49,342 nucleotides of DNA, from the NCBI GenBank assembly GCA_023405135.1, contig JAEXYZ010000126.1, positions 1 to 49,342 on the forward strand, read 5' to 3'. Numbering within the stretch: position 1 is the stretch's first letter; each line of letters opens with the position of its first letter. This document shows, in pieces, positions 27,188-36,065 of the stretch. Position numbers and translations under genes: made by a program. The notes under the pieces were generated by a model. That model did not search any database. It was not told where the DNA came from and worked only from the letters and a program-made list of their open reading frames with translations. The stretch is from Bacillota bacterium (GTDB taxonomy: Bacteria > Bacillota > Bacilli > Bacillales_A > Planococcaceae).

Positions 27188-29137
27188 ATGTATAAAACAA
27201 TTGGTGTGCTTGCTCATGTTGATGCTGGTAAGACGACATTTTCTGAGCAGCTCCTTTTCCATACAGAAAGTATTAAAGAAAGAGGACGTGTGGATCATAA
27301 GGACGCCTATTTAGATAATCATGCCATTGAACGTCAGCGAGGTATTACGATTTTTGCTGAACAAGGTAGAATTCATTATAACGATGATATTTATACGTTA
27401 ATTGATACACCAGGACACATCGATTTTTCACCAGAGATGGAGCGTGCCATTAGTGTTATGGATTATGCCATCCTAATCATCAGTGCGGTAGATGGCATTG
27501 AAGGGCATACCGAAACAGTTTGGAATCTTTTGCGTCAATACCATGTGCCGACGTTTATTTTTATTAATAAAATTGATCGTGAAGGGGCAGATGTTGCCGC
27601 TGTAATGCAAGATATTCTCAAGGAATTTTCAGTTGATGCATTATTGTTAGAGGAGCAAGTTAATGAGGTAGATGTATCAGAGCATATAATAGAATGGATT
27701 GCAGAACGAGATGAAATACTACTCGAGTTATATATGGAAAGTGAAATAGAACCTTCCAAATTTTTCAATGCCCTTCAAAAGATGATTCAAAAGGAACAAG
27801 CATTCATTTGCATGGCTGGTTCAGCTTTAAAAGATATAGGAATTAAAGAATTTTTTAAGCAATTTGCTCTTTTGACAAAAACTGACTATGACAGCCATTC
27901 ACCGTTTCAAGGAAGGGTTTTTAAAATTCGCCATGATCAACAAAACCAAAGAATTACATTTATTAAAGCATTACGTGGAACATTGAAAGTAAGAGACGAG
28001 TTTACATTTGGAGAAAGAACTGAAAGAATAACTGAAATTCGACTTTATAATGGCAATCAATTTGAACCAGTACAGCAAGTAGAAGCAGGAGAAATCTTTG
28101 CAGTGAAGGGGCTTACGAATGCGCAAATTGGCGATGTTCTTGGTGATGAAGAACAAAACCTCGAACACTTTGAACTAGTACCAACTCTTCAAGCTAAAGT
28201 TGTTTATAACGGAACAGAGCATATTAAAGAAATATTACGTATTTTCCGTTTGCTTGAAGCGGAAGAGCCGACATTGCAAGTTGTTTGGAGTGAGAAATTC
28301 CAAGAAATCCATGTTCATGTAATGGGGGTAATTCAGCTTGAAGTCCTAGTTGAAATTATAAGAGAGCGATTTGCCATTGATGTGCAATTTGGGGACCCGA
28401 AAATTTTATATATGGAAACAATTCAAAATACTGTTACAGGATACGGACATTTTGAGCCATTAAAGCATTATGCAGAAGTTCATTTGAAAATGGAACCAGC
28501 TCCAAGAGGTTCAGGAATACAATTTGTCAATGTCTGTCATGCGGATGATTTATCTATTGGTCATCAACGACTAATTGAAAAGCATTTATTTGAGCGAGAT
28601 CACCACGGTTTACTAACGGGCTATCCAATTACGGATATTAAGTTTACTTTGCTGACGGGACGTGCCCACAATAAACATACAGAAGGTGGCGACTTCCGTG
28701 AAGCAACATTCCGCGCACTAAGACAAGGGCTAGAGCAAGCAAATAATCTATTACTCGAGCCTTATTACCGATTTAAAATGAAAGCTTCTACTGATTATAT
28801 AGGTAGAATGATGACAGATATTCAACAAGCAAGCGGTACCTTTGAACCTCCGATCATGTCAGAGAATCAAGTAACCATTACTGGTAAAGTGCCAGTTTCA
28901 ACTTTTATGAATTATAGTACAACTTATGCTGCATATACAAATGGCAAAGGTGCTTTAACACTACAATTTGCAGGTTACGACATTTGTCATAATAGTGAAG
29001 AAGTGATAGAGCAAATTGGCTATGATAAAAATGCAGATCCAGAATATACATCATCCAGTATTTTTTGTGCCAAAGGAAAGGGCTATGTTTTACCGTGGGA
29101 TGAGGCAGAAGAAGCGATGCATTGCTTGAAAAAGTAG
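27188..29137 (+). CDS. TetM/TetO-like translational GTPase (EF-G family)
   Basis: The 649-residue protein has the five-domain EF-G plan. GTPase motifs: AHVDAGKTT (G1), RGITI (G2), DTPGH (G3), NKID (G4). Domain IV (about 420-540) and a C-terminal segment ending with SSSIFCAKGKGYVLPWDEA follow. Length and start closely resemble ribosomal protection proteins such as TetM (about 640), but resistance cannot be inferred; chromosomal relatives of unknown role exist in Bacillaceae. The ATG at 27188 follows AAATGAGG and fits the family start; a TTG at 27167 is less likely. Confidence 0.82.
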   Translation: MYKTIGVLAHVDAGKTTFSEQLLFHTESIKERGRVDHKDAYLDNHAIERQRGITIFAEQGRIHYNDDIYTLIDTPGHIDFSPEMERAISVMDYAILIISAVDGIEGHTETVWNLLRQYHVPTFIFINKIDREGADVAAVMQDILKEFSVDALLLEEQVNEVDVSEHIIEWIAERDEILLELYMESEIEPSKFFNALQKMIQKEQAFICMAGSALKDIGIKEFFKQFALLTKTDYDSHSPFQGRVFKIRHDQQNQRITFIKALRGTLKVRDEFTFGERTERITEIRLYNGNQFEPVQQVEAGEIFAVKGLTNAQIGDVLGDEEQNLEHFELVPTLQAKVVYNGTEHIKEILRIFRLLEAEEPTLQVVWSEKFQEIHVHVMGVIQLEVLVEIIRERFAIDVQFGDPKILYMETIQNTVTGYGHFEPLKHYAEVHLKMEPAPRGSGIQFVNVCHADDLSIGHQRLIEKHLFERDHHGLLTGYPITDIKFTLLTGRAHNKHTEGGDFREATFRALRQGLEQANNLLLEPYYRFKMKASTDYIGRMMTDIQQASGTFEPPIMSENQVTITGKVPVSTFMNYSTTYAAYTNGKGALTLQFAGYDICHNSEEVIEQIGYDKNADPEYTSSSIFCAKGKGYVLPWDEAEEAMHCLKK

Positions 29138-29138
29138 A

Positions 29139-29238
29139 TTTGTCGGATTATTTTGATAATTGTCGGGAATAATCGTTAGTTTGTCGGGATTATTTTATTA
29201 TTTGTCGGAAAAAATGTTAATTTTGTCGGGATTTTATA
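29139..29238. repeat. Five degenerate copies of a 21-base TTTGTCGG repeat
   Basis: TTGTCGG starts at 29140, 29160, 29181, 29202 and 29223, spaced 20, 21, 21 and 21 bases, with AT-rich filler such as GATTATTTTATTA between. It begins just after the GTPase stop codon and ends before the thiamine leader. Confidence 0.8.
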
Positions 29239-29304
29239 GGTGCATTTGCACTCTCTTGAACAATAAAAAAAATCTGCTAGAATGGAATTAATTAGAATAT
29301 TTGC

Positions 29305-29384
29305 AGGGGGGGTGCTTATGCGCCTGAGAAGGTTAAAACCTGACCCTTTGAACCTGTTCAGTTAACACTGGCGTAGGGAGCAAA
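29305..29384 (+). promoter_or_regulatory. TPP (THI-box) riboswitch aptamer
   Basis: The conserved elements are in order: GGGGGGTGC (29307-29315), CGCCTGAGAAGG, ACCCTTTGAACCTG and GCGTAGGGAGCAAAG. This senses thiamine pyrophosphate and is followed by a terminator, so it most likely stops transcription of tenA-thiM-thiD-thiE when thiamine is plentiful. Confidence 0.95.
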
Positions 29385-29427
29385 GTACATAACAAGTGAA
29401 AACTTCGCTTAATTGTGCTGTAAAATG

Positions 29428-29450
29428 CTCTCCAATTTGGAGAGTTTTTT
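29428..29450 (+). terminator. Terminator of the TPP riboswitch
   Basis: CTCTCC (29428-29433) pairs with GGAGAG (29439-29444) and is followed by six T. Confidence 0.8.
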
Positions 29451-29469
29451 ATTTGCCAAATATCTCTAA

Positions 29470-29520
29470 TTGCGCCTAAGAAGGTTAAAACCTGACAGTT
29501 AATTCTGACGTAGGGAGCAA
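29470..29520 (+). promoter_or_regulatory. Truncated second TPP aptamer (relic)
   Basis: The segment GCGCCTAAGAAGG, GTTAAAACCTGA, CAGTTAATTCTGACG and TAGGGAGCAA repeats the upstream aptamer with a clean 15-base deletion of the ACCCTTTGAACCTG region. The CTGAGA motif that contacts the pyrimidine of TPP is changed to CTAAGA, and the 5' P1 strand is missing. It should not bind TPP. Confidence 0.75.
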
Positions 29521-29565
29521 TTATACCATTTTGGGAAGAGTAGTAGCGACTATCTTTCTAATTTG

Positions 29566-29606
29566 AAAACGCCCTTTTGTCATGGAACAAAAAGGGCGTT
29601 TTTTCT
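29566..29606 (+). terminator. Second terminator directly before tenA
   Basis: AAAACGCCCTTTTGT (29566-29580) pairs with ACAAAAAGGGCGTTTT (29587-29602, one bulged A), followed by T. It ends about 15 bases before the tenA ribosome site, so polymerase meets two terminators before the operon. Confidence 0.8.
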
Positions 29607-29636
29607 CTCTTGCGTCCACCAAAAAGGAGGACATTT

Positions 29637-30320
29637 ATGACATTTTGTGAAGAAGTAAGAAAAGAGAATGCTTTTTATTTTGAAGGGAGCTTTAATCATC
29701 CTTTTGTAAAAGGAATAGTAGATGGCACACTACCAATTGAAAAATTTAAATATTACATGTTACAGGATGCCTATTATTTAAAGCATTACACGAAAATTTT
29801 AGCACTTGCTGCATCAAAGGCTGAAATTAATGAGGACATTCAATTCTTTTTAAATAGTTGTAATTATATTAATGAAGCAGAGTTGACATTACATCGAACT
29901 GTTTTTAAAGAGTTAGGCATAACGGATGAGCAATTGAATAACTTTGAACCAGCACCATCAGCTTACAATTATGTTAGTCATATGTATAATGCAGTGCAAA
30001 ATGGAGATGTAGCTGAGGCTTTTGCAGCGATGTTACCTTGTCCATGGCTATATCAGGAAATTGGTGAGAAATATAAAGATGCAAAACCAGGTGTGAAGTT
30101 GTATCAAGATTGGATCGATATGTATAGTACGATCGAGCTGAAAGAAAAAATTGAATTTCAAAAATCGATGATGAATCGTTTTGCACAAGAACATCCTTTA
30201 AAAACCGCAAAACTAAAATCGCATTTCAAAAAAAGCAGCTACTATGAGTGGAAATTTTGGGAGATGCCTTGGACATTAGAAAATTGGGAAAATGAGGTGG
30301 AATATTATGAGTATGTTTAA
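29637..30320 (+). CDS. tenA: Aminopyrimidine aminohydrolase TenA
   Basis: The 227-residue enzyme hydrolyses aminopyrimidine breakdown products of thiamine to HMP. The nucleophile is C135 in MLPCPWLY, the same number as in Bacillus subtilis TenA; D44 in MLQDAYYL and the late Glu near YYEWKFWEMPW complete the site. AAAAAGGAGG precedes the ATG. First gene of the salvage operon, overlapping thiM by 14 bases. Confidence 0.95.
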   Translation: MTFCEEVRKENAFYFEGSFNHPFVKGIVDGTLPIEKFKYYMLQDAYYLKHYTKILALAASKAEINEDIQFFLNSCNYINEAELTLHRTVFKELGITDEQLNNFEPAPSAYNYVSHMYNAVQNGDVAEAFAAMLPCPWLYQEIGEKYKDAKPGVKLYQDWIDMYSTIELKEKIEFQKSMMNRFAQEHPLKTAKLKSHFKKSSYYEWKFWEMPWTLENWENEVEYYEYV

Positions 30321-31065
30321 AATTCGTCAAAAAAGTCCGTTAGTTCATTGTATTACAAATTATGTTGTTGCGAATTTCACAGCAAATGGATTATTAGCAA
30401 TTGGTGCTTCTCCGGTAATGGCAGATGAAGTGGATGAAGTTCAAGAAATGGTTTCCATTGCGAATGCATTATTAATTAACATTGGTACATTAAATACTAG
30501 AACACTAGAGTCAATGAAATTAGCCGGAAAAAAAGCAAATGAACTAAATATCCCTGTAGTATTAGATCCAGTTGGAGTTGGTGCAACAACATTTCGTCAA
30601 CAAGCTGTAAAAGAAATACTAGACGTTGTGAAAATACAGCTGCTACGTTGTAATGCTGGAGAACTGGCAGCAATTGCTGGCGTTCACTGGGAATCAAAAG
30701 GTGTTGATAGTGGAGAAGGGAGCATGGATATTGAAGCAGCGGCAAAACAAGTTGCTCATCAATACGATTGCCTTGTAGTTGTTACTGGTGCCTCTGATTA
30801 TGTAACCGATGGAGTAACAGAAGCATGGGTAGCTGGTGGGAACGAATTAATGACTCAAGTTACTGGAACAGGCTGTCTACTTAGTGCAATTTGTGCAGCT
30901 ACATTAAGTCTAGATGGGGAGCCGCTAAAAAATTTACAAGCAGTGCTAGCAGATTATAAAAAAGTAGCTGAATATGCAGCGACTAAAGAATCATTAGGAT
31001 CCTTCCAAGTTGCAGTTTTGAACGGAATTCATGAAATATCTAGCGAGGTAAAACTATGGATGTAG
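30307..31065 (+). CDS. thiM: Hydroxyethylthiazole kinase
   Basis: The 252-residue ribokinase-like enzyme phosphorylates hydroxyethylthiazole. PLVHCITNYVVANFTANGLL at the start, NPVGVGATTFR-like (DPVGVGATTFR) and the anion hole GTGC at 187-190 (VTGTGCLLSA) are present. The ATG at 30307 follows GAGGTGG inside tenA; an upstream in-frame start at 30292 is not preceded by a site. It overlaps thiD by 10 bases. Confidence 0.95.
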   Translation: MSMFKIRQKSPLVHCITNYVVANFTANGLLAIGASPVMADEVDEVQEMVSIANALLINIGTLNTRTLESMKLAGKKANELNIPVVLDPVGVGATTFRQQAVKEILDVVKIQLLRCNAGELAAIAGVHWESKGVDSGEGSMDIEAAAKQVAHQYDCLVVVTGASDYVTDGVTEAWVAGGNELMTQVTGTGCLLSAICAATLSLDGEPLKNLQAVLADYKKVAEYAATKESLGSFQVAVLNGIHEISSEVKLWM

Positions 31066-31883
31066 TAATGACAATAGCAGGCTCTGATAGTGGTGGGGGA
31101 GCCGGAATCCAAGCAGATTTGAAAACATTTCAGGAGCTAAAAGTATTTGGCACATCTGTTATAACTGCTCTTACAGCTCAAAATACATTAGGCGTTCAAG
31201 GGATTTATCCTACTACACCCGAATTTGTAGAGCAGCAATTAACTTCAGTTTTTCAAGATTTTCAAGTTAAAGCATTGAAAACAGGAATGCTATTTTCTGC
31301 TGAAATCATTGAAACAGTAGCTCGAATTTTACAACAACAAGATGTAAAAATAGTTGTCGACCCAGTAATGATTGCTAAAGGTGGTGCATCACTTTTACAG
31401 AATGATGCTGTTCAAGCATTAAACACTAAACTGTTACCACTCGCTACTGTTTTAACACCAAACATACCTGAGGCAGAAGTTATTAGTGGCATAAAAATCG
31501 AAAATGAACGAGATATTTATCATGCTGCCAAACGAATATTACAGTTCGGAGTTAAATGTGTTGTGATGAAAGGTGGCCATCTTGAAGAAACAGATACAGC
31601 CACTGATACTGTCTTTTTTGAGGACGGATTATCATTTTCAATGGAAACGAAAAGAATTGACACTCAACATACTCATGGAACAGGATGTACCTTTTCATCA
31701 GCAATTACTGCATTTTTAGGCAGAGGCTTTTCATTACAGGAGGCTATTGTTGAAGCAAAAAAATTTGTTCAGCTTGCTATTGAACAGCCATTAAATATTG
31801 GTCATGGTCATGGTCCAACAAACCATTTTGCTTATCAAGAAGCCCATGGAAATTATGAGGTGACAATTTATGAAGCGAAGTGA
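31056..31883 (+). CDS. thiD: HMP/HMP-phosphate kinase
   Basis: The 275-residue kinase phosphorylates hydroxymethylpyrimidine twice. The start MTIAGSDSGGGAGIQADLKT, KTGML, DPVMIAKGGASLL and HTHGTGCTFSSAI are diagnostic. It overlaps thiM upstream and thiE downstream (14 bases), as expected for translational coupling. GAGGTAAACT precedes the ATG. Confidence 0.95.
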   Translation: MDVVMTIAGSDSGGGAGIQADLKTFQELKVFGTSVITALTAQNTLGVQGIYPTTPEFVEQQLTSVFQDFQVKALKTGMLFSAEIIETVARILQQQDVKIVVDPVMIAKGGASLLQNDAVQALNTKLLPLATVLTPNIPEAEVISGIKIENERDIYHAAKRILQFGVKCVVMKGGHLEETDTATDTVFFEDGLSFSMETKRIDTQHTHGTGCTFSSAITAFLGRGFSLQEAIVEAKKFVQLAIEQPLNIGHGHGPTNHFAYQEAHGNYEVTIYEAK

Positions 31884-32514
31884 TTTAGCAGTTTATTTTA
31901 TAATGGGTACTGAAAATTGTGTTGAAAATCCATTAACAGTATTGGAAGATGCTTTAAAAGCAGGTATTACCTTTTTTCAATTCCGTGAAAAAGGAGAAAA
32001 AGCTTTAAAAGGTGATGACTATATTCACTTTGCAAAGCGATGCCAATCTTTATGCAAGCAATTTAATGTACCATTTATAGTAAATGATGATGTTGATCTA
32101 GCATTAGAATTAAATGCTGATGGGGTTCATGTTGGGCAAGATGATCAGCCATTAGAAACAATACGAAAGCGATTTGAAGGGAAAATTGTTGGCGTATCTG
32201 TTCATACGGAGGAAGAAATGTATACAGCAGTACAAGGAGAGGCAGATTATGTTGGAATCGGCCCTATCTTTGAAACAAAGTCAAAAGCAGATGCACAGCC
32301 TGCAGCTGGAGTATCATTTTTATCAAAGGCTCGCAACAACTTTCCACACTTTCCGATTGTTGCAATAGGTGGTATCACTACTGACAACGCAAAAGAAGTA
32401 ATACAAGCCGGTGCAGATGGAGTAGCTGTTATTTCTGTGATAAGCCAATGTAGTGATCGGAAAAGGACAGTACAGAAGTTTAAAGATCTTCAAAACTTGA
32501 ATTCTATAAAATAA
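31870..32514 (+). CDS. thiE: Thiamine phosphate synthase
   Basis: The 214-residue TIM barrel joins HMP-pyrophosphate and thiazole phosphate. FFQFREKG, VNDDVDLALELNADGVHVGQ and the phosphate-binding PIVAIGGIT are conserved. Last gene of the operon; GAGGTGACA precedes the ATG inside thiD. A terminator follows. The operon has salvage genes only: no thiC, thiG or thiO is present here. Confidence 0.95.
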   Translation: MKRSDLAVYFIMGTENCVENPLTVLEDALKAGITFFQFREKGEKALKGDDYIHFAKRCQSLCKQFNVPFIVNDDVDLALELNADGVHVGQDDQPLETIRKRFEGKIVGVSVHTEEEMYTAVQGEADYVGIGPIFETKSKADAQPAAGVSFLSKARNNFPHFPIVAIGGITTDNAKEVIQAGADGVAVISVISQCSDRKRTVQKFKDLQNLNSIK

Positions 32515-32520
32515 TTAAAA

Positions 32521-32558
32521 ATCACCTCTATAGATATTTCCTGTAGAGGTGATTTTTT
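32521..32558 (+). terminator. Terminator of the thiamine operon
   Basis: ATCACCTCTA (32521-32530) pairs exactly with TAGAGGTGAT (32544-32553), followed by a T run. Confidence 0.85.
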
Positions 32559-32641
32559 TAAATATATATAAAATATTGTAACTGTATTCCATTAAATTCG
32601 TTTAGATTAATAATTAGATAGTACAATATAGTAAAGGGGAG

Positions 32642-32758
32642 ATTAATAAATGGTTAGATAAGTTCCTTCTGACTGTAATCATTTTCATTTTACAAGTTTT
32701 CGTATTAATAATTGAATTGATAGGCAAAAATTTGGGGTTTAGGAGATGGGGAAAATGA
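32642..32758 (+). pseudogene. Possible remnant of a tiny membrane peptide gene
   Basis: After a GGGGAGA site, an ATG at 32650 gives only three codons, but the next frame (WLDKFLLTVIIFILQVFVLI and so on, to a stop at 32756) is a 36-residue single-helix peptide with a basic end, lacking a standard start codon. One added base after the ATG would restore it. Its stop overlaps the start of the next gene. Low confidence; it may be chance. Confidence 0.3.
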
Positions 32759-33240
32759 ATATTGTTTTGAAAGAATTACCTGAATATAACGTTGCATTTA
32801 TTAGACGAATCGGCAGTTATTTTGAACCGCAAGAACATTGGGGTAAATTGTTTGAGTGGGCTTCTAAAAATGGACTTTATCCACCTCATCAATCATTTAT
32901 TGGAATATCTTTAGATAACCCAGATATTGTAGAAGGTAAAAATTGTCGGCACGATGCATGTGTTACAATTCCTAATGACTTTCGAAAAGAATTACATTCT
33001 GAAGTTCAATTTAAAACACTCGATGGTGGTTTATATGCTTTGTATCAATTTTATGATTTACCTGATAAATTGAACTCGGCTTATAAATTTATGTTTGAAC
33101 AATTAATGTTAAATAATGATTATGAAGTAGATTTTAGTCGATACAATCTTGAGTTTAGTATGAATAATCCATGGGAAGATCGAGAAGGAAAATTAAAAGT
33201 TAATTTATTTGTACCGATTGAAAAGATTCGTGTGGACTAG
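32755..33240 (+). CDS. GyrI-like effector-binding domain protein
   Basis: The 161-residue protein is a stand-alone GyrI/SbmC-like (AraC effector-binding) domain: ELPEYNVAFIRRIGSYFEPQ at the start and KTLDGGLYALYQFYDLPDKL in the middle. Such domains bind small ligands or toxins. AGGAG lies 9 bases before the ATG at 32755; the ATG at 32746 abuts the site. No HTH is attached. Confidence 0.82.
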   Translation: MNIVLKELPEYNVAFIRRIGSYFEPQEHWGKLFEWASKNGLYPPHQSFIGISLDNPDIVEGKNCRHDACVTIPNDFRKELHSEVQFKTLDGGLYALYQFYDLPDKLNSAYKFMFEQLMLNNDYEVDFSRYNLEFSMNNPWEDREGKLKVNLFVPIEKIRVD

Positions 33241-33357
33241 TACGGATAAATTTAATCAATGATATTCGAATGGTTAGAATGAATATCTAATCATTCGATT
33301 TAACTCAGTTCGACTAGATTAATAACCCTTTAAAATATGGATTTAAGAGGTGAAGAA

Positions 33358-33609
33358 GTGAAACAGAATCGTTTTGACATTTATCTAATACTTCAACTTA
33401 TTTTTTCTATAATAGTAATTGCTATCAGTATTTATAGCTTTGTTACAGAAAACTTTGATTTAAACCCTATATCGCTAATATTACTAAGTGCCATTTTAAT
33501 CATAATGGGGTTGAGAGAATATAAAAGAACAAAGAAATTATTGTTTTCTATATTTATTTTTGGTGTTGCTCTGTTTATATTAATGACTGTTGTGTATAGT
33601 TTTTTATAA
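33358..33609 (+). CDS. DUF3953-type small membrane protein
   Basis: About 83 residues with three hydrophobic helices and the short basic loop LREYKRTKKLL between the second and third, as in the DUF3953 family of Bacillaceae. GTG start at 33358 behind AAGAGGTGAA; the upstream ATG at 33337 has no site. Function unknown. Confidence 0.7.
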   Translation: MKQNRFDIYLILQLIFSIIVIAISIYSFVTENFDLNPISLILLSAILIIMGLREYKRTKKLLFSIFIFGVALFILMTVVYSFL

Positions 33610-33807
33610 TATTATTATGTAAACCTAAAATGAAAAATAGAAAGCCCTTTATTCAAAATATATAGACTTAGACTCATTATAGAATTTATAAAAATTATTA
33701 ATTTTTTAACTTTGTCCCTTTAATCTCTTATCATTGTGTCAATAAAATGTCAGCCCAATAGTGAAAGGAAGAAAACTTTTCAAACATTCTTTCTATAAAC
33801 ATCTTTT

Positions 33808-33849
33808 CATAGTATTATAAAGTCAGTTGTGTTTTTTTTACTATGGAGG
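33808..33849 (+). promoter_or_regulatory. Leader hairpin next to the ribosome site of the first chemoreceptor
   Basis: CATAGTA (33808-33814) pairs with TACTATG (33839-33845), which touches the GGAGG ribosome site. The same arrangement occurs before the paralog at 37831. It could control translation start or simply reflect the promoter of both copies. Confidence 0.5.
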
Positions 33850-33860
33850 CTTTCTAAAAG

Positions 33861-35585
33861 ATGAACAAAAGAACTAGGAAGATTAGACATTCATTAACTT
33901 TTCAACTAGGAACGATTATAGCTGGTATACTTATTGTTATGATTTTGATTACTTCCATTGCTACGTATTTTACAGCTTACGATAAATTATATGAAGCTGC
34001 AGGTATTGAAGCATATGGATGTGCCAATATTACAACTGGCTTAATAGATCCGACAGATTTAAATGCTGCATTAACTGGGAATTTAGAAGTACAAGAGAAA
34101 ATTAGCAATCAATTAAATTGGACAACTGCTCATAAAGATATTTTCGAATCTCAATACATTTTAGATTTAGAAGGTAATATTATAGCGTTAGATAAAAATC
34201 TTCGAGAAAAAGGGTTTAAACCTGGAGATGCTTTTCAAATAGATGAAGAAGCGGTTTCTATGTTATTAGAAATGGGACACCCAACTTATTCTGAGCCATA
34301 TAAATTTGCAGGTATGGAACGTTTGTCAGGGTATGCACCTATTTACAAAGACCATGATCCAACTAAAGATATTGTTGCCATTAGTGTTATTGATTTTAAT
34401 GCAAATATTGTAACTGAAAGAACTTGGGGAGTTGTAAGTCAAGGGATTTTACTAAGTATCATACCGATGTTACTAGCATCCTTTGTAACGGCATTTTTAA
34501 TTCGTCGTAAAACTAAACCAATCTCTCAACTTATTAATCAGGCTAAAGAAATAGCAAAAGGTAATTTAACAGTTGAAAAAAATAACGTGAAAAGTAAAGA
34601 TGAAATTGGTGATTTAGCAAATATATTAAATCAAATGTCTTTAAATTTACAAAATATGATTTCAACGATGCGTCAAACTTCACACCAACTTACATTAAAT
34701 GCAAATGAAACAGCTAGTTCATTAACAGAAATGAATGACATCGTTCAGGAGGTTGCCAATAATATTGAAAATGTTACGGTGGCTATGACTGATGGAATGC
34801 ATCATGCGGACAATGCATCAAACGTTTTAACAGATTTAGCTAATGAATTACAAAATATGAAAAGTAAAGCTGATCTTACAGTAGAAAATTCAAATGAAAC
34901 GATGAAAATTGCTGCTGAAGGTGAACAACGAGCAAAAGAAATTAGTAGTGACATGGAAAAAATTCGAAGTGGTTCTCAAGAAGTAAGCACTACAATTCAA
35001 CAATTAGTAGAATCTACAACGAAAATCCAATCAATTACAACAACAATTGCAGCAATTGCTTCACAAACAAATTTATTAGCATTAAACGCTTCCATTGAAG
35101 CAGCTAGAGCTGGAGAACATGGGAAAGGCTTTGCAGTTGTAGCAGAAGAAGTAAGAAAACTAGCTGAACAATCGAATGCAGAAGTTTCAGAAGTTGAAAA
35201 ACTTGTGAAAGATATTATGGAACGTATTGGAAATGTTATGATCTCTACTTCGGAAAATGGAAAATATATAGAAAAAGGTGCTGAAACAGTTCAACAAACA
35301 ACAAAAGCACTTCATAATATTTCAATCGCAGTAGAACAAACAGTAACTGAAATTAAAAGCATTTCAGATCTACTTTCTACTGAAACAGTAAAGTCTGATA
35401 AAATTGTAGAAATGATTTACGAATTCACCCAATCTATTCATGAAATTGAAAATACGATGAACAATATTGCAGGTGCTGCAGAAGAAACAACTGCAAGCAT
35501 TTCGGAAATTTCTAGTCGTTCAAATGAGTCAACACAAATGGCAGAAGAACTCGAAAAATATGTAAAAACATTTAAACTACAATAA
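33861..35585 (+). CDS. Methyl-accepting chemotaxis protein (copy A)
   Basis: The 574-residue receptor has a first membrane helix (15-38), an extracellular sensor (39-190), a second helix (191-214), HAMP (about 215-268), and the signalling domain with tip ASQTNLLALNASIEAARAGE near 400. The tip binds CheA and CheW. The sensor is about 150 residues, of the single-Cache size. It is very similar along its whole length to the gene at 37831, differing mainly in the sensor and scattered positions. A terminator nearly identical to that of copy B follows. Confidence 0.93.
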   Translation: MNKRTRKIRHSLTFQLGTIIAGILIVMILITSIATYFTAYDKLYEAAGIEAYGCANITTGLIDPTDLNAALTGNLEVQEKISNQLNWTTAHKDIFESQYILDLEGNIIALDKNLREKGFKPGDAFQIDEEAVSMLLEMGHPTYSEPYKFAGMERLSGYAPIYKDHDPTKDIVAISVIDFNANIVTERTWGVVSQGILLSIIPMLLASFVTAFLIRRKTKPISQLINQAKEIAKGNLTVEKNNVKSKDEIGDLANILNQMSLNLQNMISTMRQTSHQLTLNANETASSLTEMNDIVQEVANNIENVTVAMTDGMHHADNASNVLTDLANELQNMKSKADLTVENSNETMKIAAEGEQRAKEISSDMEKIRSGSQEVSTTIQQLVESTTKIQSITTTIAAIASQTNLLALNASIEAARAGEHGKGFAVVAEEVRKLAEQSNAEVSEVEKLVKDIMERIGNVMISTSENGKYIEKGAETVQQTTKALHNISIAVEQTVTEIKSISDLLSTETVKSDKIVEMIYEFTQSIHEIENTMNNIAGAAEETTASISEISSRSNESTQMAEELEKYVKTFKLQ

Positions 35586-35593
35586 TTTTATTC

Positions 35594-35634
35594 AAAAGGC
35601 TGTTCAGAAATTTTATTTTCTGGACAGCCTTTTT
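35594..35634 (+). terminator. Terminator of chemoreceptor copy A
   Basis: AAAAGGCTGTTCAGAAA and TTTCTGGACAGCCTTTTT form a long stem with one wobble. Copy B has nearly the same stem. The 35635-36065 gap has one further hairpin and no gene. Confidence 0.8.
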
Positions 35635-35810
35635 CAATTAATTTCATGGCTTTTTTATTAAACTTATTATCCAATGCATATTTGTGAGGAATCTTGCAAA
35701 AAAAGATATGTATGTGGGATAAATTAGGATACTACGAGAAACTCAAGGAATACAAGCGATTGGTATATTTTTATATATGAGACACGAAAAATAGATAGTT
35801 TGCAAAAAAA

Positions 35811-35859
35811 AGAGGAAATCATTTGATTTAGCTTAAATGCTAGATTTATGATTTCCTCT
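35811..35859. terminator. Long hairpin in the gap before the phage-like module
   Basis: AGAGGAAATCAT (35811-35822) and ATGATTTCCTCT (35848-35859) pair perfectly around a 25-base loop. It may terminate minus-strand transcription of the repressor gene. The rest of 35635-36065 shows no supportable gene. Confidence 0.5.
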
Positions 35860-36065
35860 TTATGATATCTTTCAAAGACTTGCAAACAGCGTAATATAGA
35901 CTTTCATATACTCTCGATTAACGTAAAAATAGAAAAAGGATTCGGCTGAACATTTTGCACTATTTTTGGCAAAAATTCCAGTGTTCTTTATAAAACTATG
36001 GTTTTGCGAACATCTGAAGATTAAAAAATAAAAAGGAAAACAAGTTTACCAATTTGGGCAAAAAA

